A DNA stretch of 64,000 nucleotides from Nicotiana tabacum (lineage: Eukaryota > Streptophyta > Magnoliopsida > Solanales > Solanaceae). Both the position numbers and the translations under genes were made by a program. The stretch lies in NCBI RefSeq assembly GCF_000715075.1, contig NC_134087.1, forward strand, positions 154,677,436 through 154,741,435, given 5' to 3'. Shown in pieces: positions 22,165-33,512 of the stretch; the stretch's first letter is position 1, and each line of letters begins with the position of its first letter. The notes under the pieces are model-generated. The model was given only the letters and a program-made list of their open reading frames with translations. It did not search any database and had not been told where the DNA came from.

Positions 22165-24141
22165 TGTTACGCCCCGTAATATTACATCGATATCATGGTG
22201 ATGTCATGCTTCACAATATTAAGTTACGACGATGTTGCACCCTGAAGTATTGTACGTGGAATTTGTCGTAATGTAATTGACATCAGTTGAAGTAAAAGAT
22301 TATTTGGAGGTTATAAGGATTATTCTATTTCACAAGTGATTAGTAAATTCGTGAAGGTGAGGGGGGAAACAAGTCGAAGAAAATGAATTTCGTTGAAAGT
22401 GGCCAATTTGGAATAAAATACGGGTCGAGCGATAACACCCGATAATTATAAACTAGTACCATGTAAGGTACCATATGATCATGGTAGTATAGTATATAAA
22501 GTATATGAAGTATTTTAAAGATAAATAGAATTTTAAGTAATTTATGGTAATTTTTAAATTATGCGGGTAATTGATTAATTATCGGGTAACAAGACATTAC
22601 CTGGTTAATTGATAAGTGGATAAAACTTAATTAATTATACTCCAAAGGATATGTGGCAAAACATGAAGTGACTAAGCATTAAAATAACCTATGTGGCAAC
22701 CTAGGAAATAATAATGCATGTACCAGTCTTAGAATTCAAAGAACACACAAGTCTTAGAATTCAAGAATGTCACTTTTGTGTTCTTTGAATTCAATAATTG
22801 ATAATTATCCTCCCTGCCATGTACAAATCTTAGAATTCAAGAAGGATTTCCTTCTTAATTTAAAAGGTTAGAAGTCAGAAAATGTTAGAAGTCAGAAGCA
22901 AATTTCGTACATATAAATTTTTAGAATCAGAAGCTTTATGAGCAAATTTCGTTCAAATTCAGAAGCAGAAGCTTCATTCGTTCGTTTCAACATATTTCAT
23001 AAAACAGGGGCTTCAATTTGGTCAAATAATTCAAGGGACAGGTATGTTAAGGCTAAGCTCTTCCTTCATTTTGGTATGATCTCGTCATTACACAAGTTTA
23101 ATAACGAGGCATAAAGAAAATTTCGTATCCCGTAATTTACGTTTATTTTGCTAGTCTCGCAAATTACATTTATTTTCCTAGTTTTGTAAGTTACCATATT
23201 CTTCTTATCGGGACTACTTATTCATTTGAGTATTTCTTTCTTCTGGTCAAAAGAGTAGAGAGTTTACATATATACAGTATTAAAAGTATTTTCATTACCA
23301 TCGAGCTATAATCGATGGGTAGGCCCCTATTGGGAAACCTCTGATCAGATGGTAAGTTATATACCGAGCCTACTATGGCCGATTGCTTATGAGCGAGCCC
23401 AGTTGGTGAAGATACAGAGACCAGTATGGCCAAGCTCCAATGAGTGAGCCAACTACGGTAGAGCAGTTATATATATACAGAGCCTTATAGGGCTGGACAT
23501 CTATTTTACTTACTATATTAAGAGAGTTGAGTCAGTATCAGCAGGTAAGCATATCTTCAGATTATCTTTGACTTCCATCTACTTGCAGTTATTATATTAT
23601 CAGTTCAGTTTCAGCTTTCAGTATATTGCCTTACATACTTAGTACATTATTTCGTACTGACATCCCTTTTCTGGGGGCATTGCATTTCATGCGTGCAGGT
23701 TCAGATAGAGAGAAAGGTAGACCTCCTCATCAAGTGTTTCCTGAGTTCAGCTTGATCGATAAGCTCCATGCCTTTCGGAGTTGCCGGTTCTAGAGCTTTA
23801 TGTATATCTTGTATATATATGTATATATGTTATACGTAGGTCAGGGAGTTGTCCCGATCACAGTATGTCCATCAGTAGAGGCTTGTAGACATATCCTGTC
23901 AGTTAGTACAACATGTTATGCTTGTAGGCCTTGTATGTATATTTTGTTGGTTTGTCAGCTGTATAATGATGACGGCCTTGTAGGCCCAGCTTTATATTGA
24001 TATTTAGTCAGCAATCGCAGTTGTTTTACAATGTGGTCCATAGAAAAAGTATGACATTATATGCTCAGAATCACTTAGTCGCAGTTGGTACGATGGTGAG
24101 GCACCGGGTGTCGGTCTCGCCGCCAAGTTCGGGGCGTGACC
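22165..24141 (+). mobile_element. Solo LTR E inserted in element A gag
   Basis: A 1977-bp sequence starting TGTTACGCCCCGTAA and ending TTCGGGGCGTGACC, flanked by a perfect 5-bp duplication GCTAA (22160-22164 and 24142-24146). It contains no gag-pol, primer site or polypurine tract, and deleting it plus one GCTAA restores the gag frame (GQMA-NNQNTR). These are the marks of a solo LTR left by LTR-LTR recombination. The 3' end is CC rather than the expected CA, probably a point change. An AT-rich tract lies at 23800-23835 and TATATAAAG near 22492. The family is not identified, though the ends resemble gypsy LTRs. Confidence 0.88.
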
Positions 24142-24568
24142 GCTAACAATCAGAATACTAGACCTACTGGAGCTCTCCCAAGTGATACAAAGAAAAATCC
24201 TCAAGCCAATATAGTGACGTTGAGAAGTGGGAGAGAATTGGTAGAAGTGCCTAAGAATAAAAAGGAGCAGTCTGGGCTAGAAGAAGAAAGCGTGCCAAAA
24301 CCTGTAGAGGTAGATGAAAGAAACAAAATAGAGTCTGAGCACATGTCAGAGAGGGTGCCACCCCTTTTCCTTAAAGATTGACAAAGAAGAATGATGACCA
24401 CATGTCTCACAAATTTCTAGATATGTTGAAGCAGATACACTTGAACATCCCTTTGGTGGACATGCTCAGTGAGGTCCCAAAATATGCAAAATATATCAAG
24501 GATATAGTGGAGAATAAGAGGAGGTTAACTGAGTTTGAGATCGTCACACTTACTGAGGAGTGCACTTC
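24142..24568 (+). pseudogene. gag: Element A: gag C-terminal part and start of the protease region
   Basis: Continues gag after the solo LTR (RPTGALPSDTKKNPQ, LRSGRELVEVPK). A frameshift and TGA near 24378 precede the conserved Athila segment LNIPLVDMLSEVPKYAKYIK and LTEFEIVTLTEECTS. The open segment stops at TGCACTTC (24561-24568), where element B is inserted; the protein resumes at 36513 with RIQHKLAQKLKDPGSF. Element B has the equivalent uninterrupted sequence at 27700-27890. Confidence 0.87.
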
Positions 24569-25996
24569 TAATCATAGGCTAAAAACTTGTGTTTTAGTCA
24601 TTGTAACAACACATTAATTATTGTATTTTAGAAAGGTTTGAGCTTAAATAATAATGAATTATACTAAATTCATGCTTTATACCTTGCAGGAAGAGATTCC
24701 GACTTAAGAATTAAATTTGGGATGAATTTGATTAATTTGAGACTTTGAAGTCTGAGTAAAAGTTAAATAAATCAAGTCGGGATCATGTTCGGAGGTCGCA
24801 TAGCAAGCCCGGATAGAAAAACAAAAAAAACGAAGCAGAGCAGAAAATTGCACCGTCGCGCTGCGGGGCGCGCTGTGTGGGGTGCTGCGGCAGTGCATTT
24901 CCAGCAAAAATTTATTCTGCTCCGTTAAATTGTATTCTGTCTCTGACCAATCCATATATGCGTCGCACGGGGCGCCGCAGACGTGTAAAAATCGCAGAAC
25001 TATTCTATTTTGGTCCTAAAAGGGCATAATTGTCAAAACCCATTCTTACACGATTAAAATGGGTAAAGCAACCATTATTGACGGACCAGACCTGATTTTA
25101 GAGAGAGGAAGAAGAGGAGATTCATCTGCAAGTATCAAAAATCAAGAGGATCAACACTTTGGAGCAAGGATTAAAAGAGATTTTCTAAACTTTCTTCTAA
25201 TATCTATTTATTTTATGTTTACGAATTATATTATTGATGTTTTTATGAATATGAGTGTCTAAAAACCCAAATTTTCTGGGGTCATGGGCGTTAGATGATT
25301 ATGTTGTTTGAAGCTTAAATTGATGATCTTGAATTTATCGCTATGAGTTGTTTATTTGACTCTGCTGTTAATTATTTTACTGCATAGCTAATAGTGAAAT
25401 ACTATTTATGAATCTTGAGTTAAACTTGAAAAAGAAAATTCTTGATTGCATATAAAATCAATTGGAACAAGATCTTGATCCTGGGCATCGGGTGAAAGAT
25501 TAGCGATTAAGATAGAAATATACTTAATTGCCTTGTTTGATTGAAAAATAGGAATTGTAAATGCATTTGAGTTAATATTAATGCCATAGAAATATATGTA
25601 TTAATTTAACCTGAATAGGTGCACAAGAATTCAACAAATTCTTATGGGTATTATTAACCCTATAATCAATAACCCACGTAATTCAATAAATCATTCTTAA
25701 GCTAAAAGCGTAGCATGATCTCTAGCAAGCCCATGACCCTGGAATATCTCTTTTATTAATTGTTAAAAGAAAATTGCATAAGTGGCGTAGTAACTTTGCG
25801 TTGTATTGTTGTTTGATTACTAGTTAAATTGTAAATAGGTTATTTATGTATTTTGTGATGAATTAGCTTGAATTGATAATTGTTTGAGTTTGCATCAGTC
25901 GATAAGTTGATCATAATTCCTCATGGGAACGATACTTTACTTATTACTATATTACTTGACGATCGCATACACTTGCGTGAGTGTTTTGGTCGCAAA
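24561..25996 (+). repeat. Element B 5' LTR
   Basis: Matches 35090-36512 at roughly 95 percent by eye. The 3' LTR begins TGCACTTCTAATC right after the polypurine-like AAGTG. In the 5' copy the first eight bases TGCACTTC coincide with the target sequence, so the left edge is ambiguous by 8 bp. It ends near GGTCGCAAAA, where the canonical CAACA has changed. A GC-rich cluster (GTCGCGCTGCGGGGCGCGC) lies near 24850-24900. Confidence 0.86.
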
Positions 25997-26000
25997 AAAG

Positions 26001-26022
26001 TTTTTGGCGCAGTTGTCGGGGA
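26001..26022 (+). other. Primer binding site of element B
   Basis: Reads TTTTTGGCGCAGTTGTCGGG, a tRNA-Asp site with two substitutions relative to element A (20715-20736). Confidence 0.78.
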
Positions 26023-26124
26023 CTTAGAAATTAGCTACTTGACTGAGTTAAGCTTTTATTAGCTATTGGTTTAAGCATTAATTTTCAGTTCACTTTGTTT
26101 GTGCCACGCAGGCTCTTCTCTTGA

Positions 26125-27699
26125 ATGCAGGGGCGTAGAAGCACAAGCAATCTCTTCCCTCTCGATCCTGAAATTGAAAGAACACTTCATAAAGCAAGGA
26201 AGGAGTTGGAAGTTAGATACAAAACAGAAAGAGAGTTGGACATTTTAGTTCAACCACAACCAATCGTGATGGCAGGTAATGGAGGGCGCCCGGTGATAAA
26301 AGCTGCAAGGCCAAATCTTGCTAATATGACTCAGGCTATTGTGAAGCCTGATATCACTGGTTACTTTAAGCTTAAACAGTACATGGTATAGCTGATTCAG
26401 TCCACTGGGCAATATGTAGGTCTATCTCATGAAGACCTACAGAGGCACATTCAGATTTTTTTGGAAATCACGAATACTTACAACTATCCAAATTTTTCCA
26501 AGGACTATGTTAGGCTAAACTTGTTTCCTTTTTCATTGTTGGGGGAAGCTAAAGAATGGTTGCAGAAGGAGCCTACTAATTCAATCCATACTTGGAATGA
26601 TTTAGCAAAGAAATTCTTAATCAAGTTTTCCCCACTAAAAAGACAAAGTCTTTGCGGAGCTACATTTTTGGGTTTCAACAACGGGATGGTGAGACTCTTC
26701 GCCAAGCTTGGAAAAGATACAAGAAACTACTCCGAGACTGTCCATATCATTGTCAGACTGATGAGGTATTGGGCCATACTTTTGTTGATGGATTAGATGA
26801 GACTTAAAAGATGAATCTTGATTCAGTTTGTGGAGGTAGTTGCATGGCGAGACCATATATTGAAATACAACTTCTGCTAATGATCATAATTTGCAAGGTG
26901 AGGGAGAACAAAGGAGAGTAATTAAACAGAAAGCAACAGGGGTACTTGAACTTGATGACTTTTCCGCCAAGAGAGCAGATATAGCAAAATTGGCAAATCA
27001 AATGAATAGAATGACAATAAACTATACACATTAAATGCAATATGTTCAACAAATGTCGATTTGTTGTAAAATATGTGGTGACAATCACACGAGTGACATG
27101 TGCCCCTCGAATCCTGAATCTATTTTTTATGTGGGGCAACAAAGTAGAGGTCCTATGAACCAACAGACACAATATGGGAACACTTACAATGCAAATTGGA
27201 GGAATCATCCTAATTTCTCCTGGAGTGGAAATCAATCGAATCAGAATCAATATAGACCCCAAGGAAATTTTAATCAACCTCAAAGGCCACCCCAACAAGT
27301 AGAAGAAAGTACAAATGATTTGTTGAAGAAATAGTTGCATGACAATCAACAACTCAGAACTGACTTCAGAAATATTGAAAGGCAAATGGGACAGCTAGCT
27401 GCAAATCAAAACACTAGGCCTGCAGGTGCTCTTCCAAGTGATACAGAGAAAAATCCGCAAGTTAGTGCAATTACACTTAGAACTGGAAGGGAATTAGAAG
27501 AAGTTCCAAAGAAGAGAAAAGACAAGCATATACCTGAGGGTGAATTGATTCCCAAAGTAACATAGGAAGCAAAGAAAGATGATACAGTTTCAGCGCCCGT
27601 GAATGTTCCAAGACCACCATCACCTTTTCCACAAAGATTGCAGAAAAAAATGATGATCACATGTTCAACAAAATTCTCTCTATGTTGAGTTAGATTCAA
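26125..27699 (+). pseudogene. gag: Element B: gag
   Basis: Starts at ATG 26125 (MQGRRSTSNLFPLDPEIER). Open pieces are 26125-26391, 26461-26796, 27035-27334 and 27335-27565, separated by TAG/TAA codons and at least one frameshift near 26640. Recognisable parts are LFPFSLLGEAKEWLQK in the capsid, the zinc knuckle CCKICGDNHTSDMC at about 27061-27105, and RPAGALPSDTEKNPQV before the protease. It is clearly homologous to gag of element A at 20840-24568. Confidence 0.88.
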
Positions 27700-28490
27700 T
27701 TGAATATTCCGTTGGTAGATGTGATTCGTGAAATTCCAAAGTATGCCAAGTACATAAAAGATATTGTGGCTAACAAGAGAAGATTGACTGAATTTGAAAC
27801 AGTTGCACTTACTGAGGAGTGCACTTCAAGGGTCCAAAATAAGCTTCCTCAAAAGCTTAAGGATCCTGGTAGCTTTACTATCCCTGTGAGAATAGGTAAT
27901 GTTGATGTAGGACATGCACTTTGTGATTTGGGAGCAAGCATAAATTTTATTTCATTGTCTTTGTACAAACAATTGGGTTTGGAAACTCCAAAACCCACCA
28001 CGGTGATGTTGCAACTAGCAGACAGGTCCATAGCTTACCTGGAAGGGGTGATTAAAGATGTGCTACTGAAAATTGGGAAATTTATTTTCCAGGCTGATTT
28101 CATTATCTTGGATTTTGAAGCTGATGAAAAAGTTCGTATTATTTTGGGAAGACCTCTCTTGGCTACAGGTGATGCTATAATTAAAGTAAGAGAAGGAAAA
28201 ATGATCATGAGAGTTGACAATGAGGAAGCTATTTTTAATGTATACAAAGCAATTCAACTTCCTCGCCATTATGAAGAATTGTCTATGATATCTGTCATGA
28301 AGATGGATGAGCAACTTATTGCCCCAAGCGTATATTTGAAGGATTCTTTAGAAAAGGCAATCGTGTTGTTTGAGAGTTTGGAGATTAATAATGAGGCTGA
28401 AGAGATGAAGCATATTTTGAATGCATCATGTGAATATATGAAAGGTTTAAATCCCTTTGAACCTTTGAATAGGCCAAATGCTTCATATTT
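27700..28490 (+). pseudogene. pol: Element B: retropepsin-like protease
   Basis: A 260-residue open region starting IPLVDVIREIPKYAKYIKDI. The active site is CDLGASINFISLSLYKQLG (D-L-G-A in place of D-S/T-G, as in other Athila proteins) and the C-terminal partner motif is IILGRPLLATGDAII. The frame runs through NAEEMKHILNASCEYMKG-type linker sequence and then meets a deletion: after NRPN it passes directly into RT sequence near 28485 (LAGQEYY). The protease itself looks intact. Confidence 0.87.
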
Positions 28491-29660
28491 TAGCTGGACA
28501 AGAATACTACTATTTTTGGCATGACTACTTGGGATATAATCAGATTGTTATAGCCCTAGAGGACCAACAGAATACCACATTTACATGTCCCTATGGGACA
28601 TATGCATTTAAAAGAATGCCATTTGGTCTCTGTAATGCACCTGTGACTTTTAAAGGTGTATGATGGATATTTTTACTGATATGGTTGAAAGATTTGTGGA
28701 AGTATTTATGGATGACTTTTCTGTATTTGGATGTTCTTTTGATGAATGTCTAATGAATCTTGACAAGGTACTTGCTAGGTGTGAAGAAACAAATTTTGTA
28801 CTGAATTTGGAAAAATGCCATTTCATGGTAAGAGAAGGTATCGTCCTAGGGCAAAAAGTGTCCAAGAATGGATTGCAGGTAGATAAAGCAAAGGTGGAAG
28901 CAATTGAAAAATTACCTCCACCAACATCAGTTAGAGGCATTCGCAGTTTCTTGGGCCATGCAGGTTTTTATCGTCGTTTTATTAAAGATTTTTCAAAAAT
29001 TTCATCTCTTTTGTGCAGGCTTCTTGAGAAAGATACATCCTTCAAGTTTGATGATGCTTGTCTGAAAGCGTTTGATGAGCTGAAAAGAAGATTAGTCACT
29101 GCACCAATTATCATTGCTCCAGATTGGAAACTTCCACTTGAGTTGATGTGTGACACAAGTGACAGCCATTGGAGCTGTTTTGGGGTAACGGAAGGAGAAA
29201 TCTTTTACTCCATTCATTATGCGAATAGAACTCTTAATCCATCACAAATGAATTACATTGTTACTAAAAAAGAGTTGGTTGCAGTAGTATGGGCATTTGA
29301 TAAGTTCAGGTCCTATCTAGTGGGAACCAAAGTCATAGTTTACACGGATCACTCAGCTATTAGGTATTTATTTGCAAAGAAAGATGCCAAGCCAAGGTTA
29401 ATCCGATGGGTTCTTCTTTTGCAGGAATTTTATTTAGAGATTTGAGATCGAAAAGGGATAGAGAATCAGGTTGCAGATCACTTGTCTAGGTTAGAAAATC
29501 GAGGCCATGTCACTGAAGGAGAAGCAATCAAAGGAACATTTCCTGATGAACAGTTACTAGCCATCACTTCGGATGAAACCCCATGGTATGCTAATTATGT
29601 GAATTATATTGCAAGTGGGGTGACTCCACCAGAATTCACCAGAATTCTCAGCTGATCATA
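28478..29660 (+). pseudogene. pol: Element B: reverse transcriptase and RNase H (5' deleted)
   Basis: The segment 28478-28663 has YKGTYAFKRMPFGLCNAP-type RT sequence but lacks the N-terminal fingers. Compared with element A, about 0.5 kb between protease and RT is missing. The segment 28660-29445 carries the catalytic [12 protein letters not shown] (Asp-Asp at 28711-28716), then [20 protein letters not shown], and RNase H with LMCDTSD and [18 protein letters not shown] near 29444 is followed in frame by ENQVADHLSRLE. A frameshift near 28655 separates the first two segments. Confidence 0.9.
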
Positions 29661-29663
29661 GAA

Positions 29664-30876
29664 GAAGATTTTTACATGACGTGAGATTTTACATGTGGGA
29701 CGAGCCTTTTCTATACAAGCAATGCGCAGATCAATTGGTAAGAAGGTGTGTCCCTGAGGAGGAGATGAATGCAATATTGCATGACTGTCATGCTTCTCTT
29801 TATGGAGGTCACCATGGTGGAGACAAAACTACACAAAAGGTTTTGCAATCAGTTTTTTACTGGCCAAAATTGTTTAAAGATGCACATGCTTTTGTTAAAA
29901 ATTGTGACAGGTGTCGAAGAACAGGTACAATCACGAAGAGGAACGAGATGCCTTTGCAAAATATTTTGGCAGTAGAGCTCTTTGATGTATGGGGAATTGA
30001 TTTCATGGGACCATTTCCATACTCTAACGGTCACATATACATTTTGGTTGCAAGCGATTATGTGTCTAAGTGGGTTGAGGCCATTGCTCTTCCTACTAAT
30101 GATGCAAAGATAGTGGTAAGTTTCGTAAAGAAGCACATTTTCACACGCTTTGGAACTCCAAGGGTGTTGATAAGTGATGGAGGAACACACTTTTGTAACA
30201 AATTGTTGAATTTTTTTTAGCAAAATATGGGGTAAGACACAAGGTTGCTACTGCGTATCACCCTCAAACGAGTGGTCAAGTTGAAGTGTCAAATAGAGAG
30301 GTAAAATAGATTTTGGAGAAAACAGTGAGTGCAAATAGGAAGGATTGGTCTGGTAAGTTAGAAGATGCATTGTGGGCTTACTGAACTGTATACAAGACTC
30401 CAGTAGGTACTTCTCCATACATGTTAGTTTATGGAAAAGCATGTCATTTGCCAGTTGAGCTAGAACACAAAGCTTATTGGGCAATCAAAAAGCTAAATAT
30501 GGATATGGACTTAGCCAGTGAAAAAAGACTGCTACAACTCAATGAACTTGATGAGTTTCGGTTGCATGCTTATGAAAATGCCAAGTTGTATAAAGAAAAG
30601 ACCAAGAGGTGGCATGACAAGCACATCCAACATCGTAAGTTTGAGTCGGTTTAAGAAGTTCTCTTGTTTAATTCAAGGCTAAAGCTTTTTCGTGGAAAAC
30701 TTAAGTCCAGTTGGGCAGGCCCTTTTGTTGTGTTAAGTGTGACTCCTCATGGAACAGTTGAATTGCGGGACATAAATTCAAGTGGTACATTCTTGGTGAA
30801 TGGGCAACGAGTAAAACACTATTGGGGTGGTGATATTAAATGTCACAAGATCTTGGTAGATTTGGTTGATGTATGA
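29664..30876 (+). pseudogene. pol: Element B: integrase
   Basis: The HHCC finger is present (LHDCHASLYGGHHGGDKT ... NCDRCRRTG), then catalytic [20 protein letters not shown] (Asp 1), [15 protein letters not shown] (Asp 2) and [14 protein letters not shown] (Glu). TAG codons near 30307 and TGA near 30382 interrupt it. The C-terminal region [20 protein letters not shown] and FNSRLKLFRGKLKSSWAGPF runs to a TGA at 30874-30876. There is no chromodomain, as expected for Athila. All three catalytic acids can be seen, but the chain is not continuous. Confidence 0.9.
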
Positions 30877-32327
30877 TGAAGTGTTGAGTCGTGCCACAAT
30901 GTTAAATTAGGTGCTTGTTGGGAGGCAACCCAATGACTAACATCACTAATTTTAATTGTAGTTTAGAAATATTAGATTTTAGATGTTATAATGTTTTTAA
31001 TTAGGTGCAAGCATGAATTTGGCATAAAATCAGTGTACAAAGATGTAGGGGTGTAAATTATGAGCTAAAAATCGAAAATAGGCTAACTCTGTGAAAAATT
31101 GGCCTACCGCATTGCATGAGGCGTCGTTCCACACACCGCGCCAGGCAAAATTGCACAGACGAGGCAGAATACAAATTTTTTGGAGCAGCTGGATTTTTTG
31201 CACTACCGCGCCGCGGGGGGCGACGCGGCAGCGAATTTTAATTAAAATAAAGATTTTTTTAAAAAAACCCTTAATAAACGAACCCCCTTTCCCTTTATTT
31301 CATTATTTCTTTTCCCAAACTCTCTGCCTCTCCAAGTCTCAACCCAAAAAGCCCCAAACAATTTCTCTCAACAAATCCATCCCCAAATCCTTCTTCTTCT
31401 TGCAAGGTAAGTATTCTCTTCTCTCTTTTCTTTCAATCTAGTAGTATTTTATTTTGTCTTTTCTTTCAATATAGTAGTATTTTATGTTGTATTTCTTTCT
31501 TATTTTCAATTATATTTATATAAACCCTAGCAAGAATTGTGTTTTAATTTTCTTTTAGTTTCTTTTATTAATATTGTTGAAAATAGTATTAGAAACTTAG
31601 AATGTTTATTATCTTTGTGATTATGGAGGGTTTTAGGGTGTGTTAAAGTGATATGGGTTGAGTTCTTGTTGAAGATTGTTGAGGGGTACACTGTTTCGAA
31701 AATACATGTAAGAAAGTGAAAATTTGTGCATTGAATATTATTGTGAAGACATGGTGATGTTATAGTTGTGAAGTGAGGTATATTTGTGTTGTTGATATGG
31801 TGAATTTACCTCATTTCAAGTTGAAATTTAAAGAATGCAAGACATGCTTACAATGTGTTTGTTAAAATGTCTAAGTGACATGAAATTGAGTAATATTGCA
31901 AATTGAGAAACACATTGCATTGTGAGATGTTATTTTTGATAACAACTATGACATTAGGCTAAACCATGATTTTTTGCTTGATATATGTAAAATGATATGT
32001 AGGATTCATGCTAATGTGCCTATGTAGTATATTTTGTATAATAATTTTGGATTTTATAAAATTGACTAATTTCTTTTTATGTTTATTTTTAATATTTTCA
32101 GCCTAGTTTTTGAAATCTTATTTTATTTACACTTGTTGCAATTCTCTCTAATGTTGGGTAGGCCGATAAGAATTATATCATTCTAATTGAAGAACAGGGT
32201 AGTCTGAATCCCTGTTATGCATGCTAAGTGTCAACATGATAATAACATAAGTGTGGGGTATTTACTCCACTTGCTTTTATAATTATTTTTGTGTGTTTTA
32301 GCTAGTATATCATGTTGTGTAAGTATA
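30877..32327 (+). other. Element B: non-coding stretch with candidate ORF3 leader
   Basis: No coding sequence is seen. At 31090-31240 a GC-rich patch (CCGCGCCGCGGGGGGCGACG) resembles the one in the B LTR. It is followed by an AT-rich TTAATTAAAATAAAG (about 31236-31252), then a CT-rich stretch (31270-31400) that looks like a plant 5' untranslated exon. A candidate intron lies at 31407-32101. The layout could be a separate promoter and leader for ORF3. Confidence 0.45.
31407..32101 (+). other. Predicted 695-nt intron upstream of ORF3
   Basis: The donor CAAG|GTAAGT at 31407 is a perfect plant 5' splice site. The acceptor is AATATTTTCAG at 32091-32101, preceded by a T-rich tract and a CTAAT branch-like motif (GACTAAT at about 32064-32070). 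The interior is AT-rich, as plant introns are. Splicing would join the CT-rich leader to the region before the ORF3 ATG at 32328. This is prediction only. Confidence 0.5.
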
Positions 32328-33512
32328 ATGTCTTGGTGCCCAAGTAAAAGATCAAACACTGGCCTATCTGAGGTTGCATCTACTAGCTGACGGGGGGAAG
32401 TAGAAGGGCACCCCCTCCGGCACCAGTTAAGGAGGAAGAGGAACACATCGATCCTGATGCAGATGAGGTACCACAGTGAAAATATGGCATCAAGGCTATT
32501 CCAGCCCATACAATACAATGGTTCCAATCATTTGTTCCTGTTGTGCCACCAACTCATGAAGTTGCCATAGATGAAACAAAACTCGCTCGTAAGTATAATG
32601 CAATATATAATAACATTCGAGCTTTGGGTTTTGAAGGGTTGTTTCACCAAGATGATAGTATGAATATCAACTGGGTAAAAGAATTTTATGCCAATTGGAA
32701 ACTAGGAGGCTATTTAGACAAGTTACCAAGTAAGGGTCAGAAATAGAGTGATTCCATTTTCTTCAAAGGTCATCAATCAAATAATAGGTTTCACTGAGCA
32801 TTCACATAAGCTGTTTTAGAGGTTTCTTCATAGACCAGACTACCTAGACATTTGCAGGAAGCTATGTGGTGCAGATTCCTTTGCCTTGTGGACTAGAGAT
32901 TCAAATGAGTTTTACAAGGAGATGAAAAAATAAACATTCCAGTGTCCTGCAAGAGTTATTTTGAAGATAATAAATGCAAAAATCATGCTGACACAAAGTG
33001 ATACGGACGTATCAAAACTAAAGGTTGGTTTGATTTATGCAATTTTAACAGGAATGCAGGTTGATCTTGGAAAAATTATGCTGGAACACATGTCGAAGGT
33101 GAGACCTTTTGGGGGACGCCGCCTACACTATCCGAGTATGATCACTCGGTTGTTGCGGATGCACTACATTGAAGAAGAGTATCACTATGATCGGAAGATA
33201 GAAGTGACATACCCTATCAGGGCACTTGATGTCACGACGATGATAGATCCGCCTGCAGCTGCACTTAATGCCGATCAAAGGTTTATCCGAGTGGAAGAGA
33301 CTTTGTAGTTATTATTTGCTGACCTGCGCCTTCGTGCCTCCAGAGGGGAAGTGAACTTAGAAGAATTACAACAAAATCTCCCTCTATCTCCTTTCACTCA
33401 ACAGTGGTTAGGAATGGCTCAGCAAGGGCAATTTCCACCGGATGAGGATGTGAACTCTGTTCCCTCAGATGACGAGGAATATTTGCGCACCTTTAAAGAT
33501 GAAGATGCTTAG
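32328..33512 (+). pseudogene. Element B ORF3 in the env position ('putative plant transposon protein'-like)
   Basis: The likely start is ATG 32328 (MSWCPSKRSNTG). The coding signal continues in two frames: AIDETKLARKYNAIYNNIRA (32543-32746) and INAKIMLTQSDTDVSKLKVG (32961-33308). After one TAG it ends in the acidic tail VPSDDEEYLRTFKDEDA with a stop at 33510-33512. It resembles the family named 'putative plant transposon protein' that sits between pol and the 3' LTR in Athila elements. I see no signal peptide or clear transmembrane segment, so calling it an envelope protein is not supported. It has several stops and at least one frameshift near 32750, so it is a pseudogene. Function unknown. 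Confidence 0.58.

Noticed and set aside
22165..24141. A DNA transposon or a host intergenic gene fragment
   Set aside because: The 5-bp duplication, TG start and size fit a solo LTR, and the short frames inside show no known domain.
32328..33512. ORF3 of element B as a retroviral envelope gene
   Set aside because: It lies in the env position but shows no signal peptide, transmembrane segment or cleavage site; it looks more like the 'putative plant transposon protein' family.
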